A stretch of DNA of 8,433 bases from an uncultured Porphyromonadaceae bacterium (GTDB lineage Bacteria; Bacteroidota; Bacteroidia; Bacteroidales; Muribaculaceae), in the NCBI GenBank assembly GCA_947177595.1, contig CAMWUZ010000064.1, positions 1-8,433 of the forward strand, read 5' to 3'. Position 1 is the stretch's first letter. Every line of letters begins with the position of its first letter. This document shows, piece after piece, positions 5,979-8,433 of the stretch. Under the pieces are notes generated by a model. That model worked only from the letters and a program-made list of their open reading frames with translations, did no database searches and had not been told where the DNA came from. The position numbers were made by a program, and so were the translations under genes.

Positions 5979-6278
5979 ATGAAAAGTTTAGTAGAAAAAA
6001 TCAGAGAGAAAATGCCTACTCTTGTAGTGTTTCAGCACACCGGAAACCAAGATGCAGCTGATGTGCTCATCAAGGAACTTGAAGACAAGTATGGCGAACG
6101 CGTAAGCATAGTGCGTGTAGATGCTTCACACAACGGTCAGTATAAAGAAGAATACAAACTTACCGAATATCCTACCTATATTATTTATAAGGAAGGTCAG
6201 GAACTGATGCGCGAAAGCGGGAAAAAGACCATCGCTGATCTTGAGGATATGATAGCAAGAGCCGGAGTAGCTTCCTAA
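5979..6278 (+). CDS. Thioredoxin-fold protein lacking the CxxC active site
   Basis: This 99-residue cytoplasmic protein has the thioredoxin plan: strand PTLVVFQ (13-19), a helix at about 25-40, strand VSIVRVDAS (42-50), the cis-proline loop EYPTYIIYKEGQEL (63-76, Pro65), and a C-terminal helix at about 83-95. Length and spacing match a bacterial thioredoxin. The active-site WCGPC is gone: the loop reads HTGNQDAA (20-27), and there is no cysteine anywhere in the protein. It therefore cannot do dithiol-disulphide exchange and may act as a binding or chaperone-like module; no partner is evident. It follows AlkD by 21 nt without a promoter of its own, so it is probably co-transcribed. Its TAA stop interlocks with the stop of the convergent PAP2 gene. 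The fold is fairly sure; the role is unknown. Confidence 0.8.
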   Translation: MKSLVEKIREKMPTLVVFQHTGNQDAADVLIKELEDKYGERVSIVRVDASHNGQYKEEYKLTEYPTYIIYKEGQELMRESGKKTIADLEDMIARAGVAS

Positions 6279-6865
6279 ATATTATCCACATATCGTTTCA
6301 TGCGGATGAAAATCTGATACAGAATCACCGCATAAGCACCGCCCACACAATATCCGACAAAAATATCTCCCGGATAGTGCACTCCAAGATACACTCTTGA
6401 GTATGACACAAGGAGTGACCAAGCAATGAGCCATATAGTTATGGCTCTTTTTTTGAATATGAGCGAAAGGAATACCGCCAAGGCAAAAGTATTGGCACCA
6501 TGACAGGACGGGAATCCATATCTCCTTCCGTGATAGCCATTTACGAGATTGACCAATGAGTAAATCGGATTGTCGGGACATGAAGGACGCATTCTGCACA
6601 CGGCAGGGCGAATCAGGGCGGAGCAGGTCATATCTGCCAAAGCTATAAGCGCAGCGACAAACAGAAGCACACCGAGACAAGTCTTGGCACCGAATCGCTG
6701 ATACAGCATACCCACAAGGAGAATATACATAGGTACCCATACCCATTTACCGCTTATAATCCACATCACCTGATCCATGAAAGGTGTATGATGACCGTTA
6801 CCGGCAAGCAGCAGATATGTATCAATTCCGTTCAACCATTCAAAAATGGCACTCATATTCTCCAT
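6275..6865 (-). CDS. PAP2-family membrane phosphatase
   Basis: This 196-residue integral membrane protein has the three PAP2/acid-phosphatase motifs. Motif 1 is R-x6-RP at residues 86-94, with Arg in place of the usual Lys; motif 2 is PSCH at 119-122, a variant of PSGH; motif 3 is SRVYLGVHYPGD at 156-167, carrying the catalytic His163 and Asp167. About five membrane helices are visible, near 30-56, 62-84, 123-137, 140-155 and 165-187, with the catalytic motifs at helix ends, presumably on the periplasmic side. The family removes phosphate from lipid phosphates such as undecaprenyl diphosphate, phosphatidylglycerol phosphate or lipid A; which of these applies is not clear. The ATG at 6865 is about 25 nt behind a predicted transcription start; Met4 is an alternative. 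The 3' end overlaps the stop of the convergent thioredoxin-fold gene. Confidence 0.9.
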   Translation of the reverse strand: MENMSAIFEWLNGIDTYLLLAGNGHHTPFMDQVMWIISGKWVWVPMYILLVGMLYQRFGAKTCLGVLLFVAALIALADMTCSALIRPAVCRMRPSCPDNPIYSLVNLVNGYHGRRYGFPSCHGANTFALAVFLSLIFKKRAITIWLIAWSLLVSYSRVYLGVHYPGDIFVGYCVGGAYAVILYQIFIRMKRYVDNI

Positions 6866-6885
6866 AATTTATTGTAGGATTATGT

Positions 6886-6901
6886 CTTTGCACGAGCAAA
6901 G
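6886..6901. repeat. Short perfect inverted repeat over the PAP2 promoter/start region
   Basis: CTTTGC and GCAAAG (6886-6891 and 6896-6901) flank a 4-nt spacer. The repeat covers part of the -7 box and the predicted transcription start. It could be an operator half-site pair or a hairpin at the 5' end of the mRNA, or a by-product of the TTTG box. Only the symmetry itself is seen. Confidence 0.4.
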
Positions 6902-6904
6902 TTA
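6897..6904 (-). promoter_or_regulatory. Bacteroidota -7 promoter box for the PAP2 gene
   Basis: On the minus strand TAACTTTG (then C) is an exact TAnnTTTG match, placed to start transcription near 6890 and give a leader of about 25 nt. A run of six T at 6923-6918 lies upstream, but there is no clean -33 TTTG. It suggests that PAP2 is expressed at least partly independently of the M16 gene upstream. Confidence 0.5.
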
Positions 6905-6974
6905 TCCAAAAAAGGCGAAAAAATCGGCAAGAACGCCCACAAAATGTATAATCAGCATGAACTTACCACTCATA

Positions 6975-8261
6975 CTATCTGCCTGCGGAAACAGTGATTG
7001 CTTTTTCAGGAAGAAGATATGATGCCGATACCCTGATGATGGTTTCGGCGTCTAATGTTCTTGCCACCTCTATTCTTTTCTCAAAATAATCTATCGGAAG
7101 ATTCTGAGTATAGATGGTGGAATGGAAGCCCACTATTGACTCAGGCGAGTCAGTAACATCAAGCAATGCACCTACTTCAGCAAGTTTCAGGCGATTAAGT
7201 TCTTCGGGAGTAAGAGGGTCGGTGCACAATCCGGCTATCTCCCTGAAAATTTCTTCTCTAACCCGGTCAACATACGAGGCATCGCAACTCGTCTTTATCG
7301 TTGCCACCGTACCCTCCGGCTGCCCGTAGAGTCCCGCCGATATTCCATAAGTCATGCCTTTGTCCTCTCTGATATTCTGCTGCAAACGGCTGCCGAAGTA
7401 ACCGCCGAGAGCCATTACGGCAAGGCGCAGCGCAAGATAATCGGGATTAGAGCGAGGAATAGCAGGGATTGAGATCACAATGGCGCTCTGAGCTGAGTCA
7501 TCTACCTTAATGTGCTCGTAACAGCCGTGAACAATCGGCAGAAAGGGTTGAATATTCAGTTGTATTTCCGGACGTAAAGATGGAACCGAACCATACACTT
7601 TATTTATTTCATCCTCAATCGCCGGAGTGATATTCCCATATGCAAACAGGCACAGATTTTCCGGTCGCTGGGTCGTATGAAAAAAGCCGGCGATATTATC
7701 TCGCTTTACCGCGCGGAAGTCATGGGCAAGCGGAGTATATCCGAGTATATGATTTTTACCGCAGACCAGCTCTTTTGCACGTGCGGAAGCCTTGAACATC
7801 TCGGTGGTCTGCATTATCTCGCACTCCTCTGCCTTGCGAGCGGCAACTATCGCTGTTTCACGTTGAGGAAACGACGGATACATTATTGACTGTGCAGTCA
7901 GAGGAAAAACCGATCCGGCTTTACCTGACAGAGTAAGAATATTTGATATTGTATAATGCGCGGATGATGCTGATTTCACAAACGCACCGTTAAGTTCCAG
8001 TTTGTCAGCTATTTCCTCTCCGGTCATACTCTCAGAGCCATATCCCCGCATCTCAGCAGCGACAATAGCCGTCTGAGGGTCAATAGCTTCCGCTATACCA
8101 CCGCAATTTATCGCCGAAACCCCTATAAGTTCCAATTCCGGACGATCATAGACCTTTAGCGGCACACCATTATCAAGAATCAACTCCCTTAACGGCGGCA
8201 GATTTTTAAGCACGGGAAAATGCACTTCAGGACGCGATGCCCGGTATGAATAATCAGTCAT
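6975..8261 (-). CDS. M16-family (insulinase-like) protein without the zinc motif
   Basis: This 428-residue protein has the two-domain layout of M16B peptidases: an N-terminal domain (about 25-215) and an M16_C-type domain (about 220-428). The zinc-binding HxxEH normally found near residue 66-72 is absent; the region reads IVAAEMRGYGSESMTGEEIAD, and no HxxEH occurs elsewhere. The substrate-binding R/Y pair of the C-terminal domain is kept, R298 and Y305 in QQNIREDKGMTYGIS. This is the pattern of the non-catalytic partner in two-subunit M16B enzymes, which hold the R/Y pair while the other subunit holds the zinc. The catalytic partner is not in the window. There is no signal peptide, so a cytoplasmic location is expected. 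The ATG at 8261 begins 8 nt after the PHP-domain gene stop, implying co-transcription. Family call strong; non-catalytic status inferred from the missing motif. Confidence 0.9.
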   Translation of the reverse strand: MTDYSYRASRPEVHFPVLKNLPPLRELILDNGVPLKVYDRPELELIGVSAINCGGIAEAIDPQTAIVAAEMRGYGSESMTGEEIADKLELNGAFVKSASSAHYTISNILTLSGKAGSVFPLTAQSIMYPSFPQRETAIVAARKAEECEIMQTTEMFKASARAKELVCGKNHILGYTPLAHDFRAVKRDNIAGFFHTTQRPENLCLFAYGNITPAIEDEINKVYGSVPSLRPEIQLNIQPFLPIVHGCYEHIKVDDSAQSAIVISIPAIPRSNPDYLALRLAVMALGGYFGSRLQQNIREDKGMTYGISAGLYGQPEGTVATIKTSCDASYVDRVREEIFREIAGLCTDPLTPEELNRLKLAEVGALLDVTDSPESIVGFHSTIYTQNLPIDYFEKRIEVARTLDAETIIRVSASYLLPEKAITVSAGR

Positions 8262-8269
8262 AGTTCAAA

Positions 8270-8433
8270 TTAAATATTCCGCAGCAATTCAAAAGCCTCG
8301 TTTCTGCCGGCATTGATAAGATTAGGATAGTGAGCATCACTGTTAACCATAATAGTAACTCCGGCATCCCCCAGCCTCTTCCAATATTTTACCGCCGGGA
8401 AAAATCGATTGTGTCCGGCAAGCGCTTTAGTGT
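8270..8433 (-). CDS. PHP-domain phosphoesterase, C-terminal fragment (5' end outside window)
   Basis: The last 53 codons of a gene entering from the right edge are visible. The fragment ends with a PHP-domain finish: a helix and strand (AVKYWKRLGDAGVTIMVN), then SDAH at fragment residues 31-34, and a closing helix (NEAFELLRNI). SDAH supplies Asp and His ligands to the metal cluster of PHP enzymes such as histidinol phosphatase. The rest of the catalytic residues lie outside the window, so a specific substrate cannot be named; histidinol-phosphatase-like is the best guess. The stop is 8 nt before the M16 ATG, with no terminator between them, so the two are likely one transcript. Confidence 0.75.
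   Translation of the reverse strand, partial: TKALAGHNRFFPAVKYWKRLGDAGVTIMVNSDAHYPNLINAGRNEAFELLRNI

Noticed and set aside
5849..6061. A 70-codon open frame spanning the end of AlkD and the start of the thioredoxin-fold gene
   Set aside because: It overlaps two well-supported genes in another frame and its translation has no recognisable features.
6282..6746. A 154-codon open frame on the minus strand inside the PAP2 gene
   Set aside because: It lies in another frame of a gene with clear PAP2 motifs, and its translation is rich in Cys, Ser and Arg with no family resemblance.
1..8433. CRISPR arrays, tRNA genes, insertion sequences or phage genes
   Set aside because: Reading both strands showed no regularly spaced repeats, tRNA-like cloverleaf, transposase or integrase motifs.

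Overview
The window looks like chromosomal DNA of a gut-type Bacteroidota, most likely Bacteroidales and perhaps Muribaculaceae. The evidence is an Hmu-type haem-utilisation operon, several matches to the Bacteroidota -7 promoter box (TAnnTTTG), almost no Shine-Dalgarno sequences, and an anaerobe-type rubredoxin. The species assignment is an inference. Nearly all the DNA is coding, and no mobile element, tRNA, rRNA or CRISPR array was seen.

Region 1 (1-3789, plus strand) is a tightly overlapping four-gene operon entered part-way through its first visible gene. That gene is a CobN/HmuS-type chelatase subunit with a C-terminal membrane anchor. It is followed by a polytopic membrane protein (HmuT-like), a MotA/TolQ/ExbB-type channel protein (HmuU-like) and a DUF2149 single-pass protein with an ExbD-like membrane aspartate (HmuV-like). 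The layout matches the hmuSTUV half of hmuYRSTUV operons. No AAA+ chelatase ATPase is visible, while a proton-channel pair is. This suggests a membrane-bound, extracytoplasmic chelatase or dechelatase driven by proton-motive force. A perfect 16-bp hairpin closes the operon.

Region 2 (3869-4527, minus strand) holds a 54-residue rubredoxin that converges on the same hairpin, and upstream of it a MmcQ/YjbR-family protein.

Region 3 (4606-6278, plus strand) diverges from the MmcQ gene. It carries a small pol-beta-type nucleotidyltransferase, an AlkD-type DNA glycosylase with its key residues intact, and a thioredoxin-fold protein with no cysteine at all. The last gene runs tail-to-tail into region 4, and the two stop codons interlock.

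Region 4 (6275-8433, minus strand) contains, in transcription order, the C-terminal end of a PHP-domain phosphoesterase, an M16-family protein lacking the HxxEH zinc motif, and a PAP2-family membrane phosphatase with its own likely promoter. The PHP and M16 genes are 8 nt apart and probably co-transcribed.

The strongest candidate for an under-described system is region 1. Smaller points of interest are the Met/Lys-rich insert in the chelatase, the cysteine-free thioredoxin fold, the inactive-type M16 protein, and a possible 23-residue hydrophobic microprotein immediately behind the M16 stop codon.
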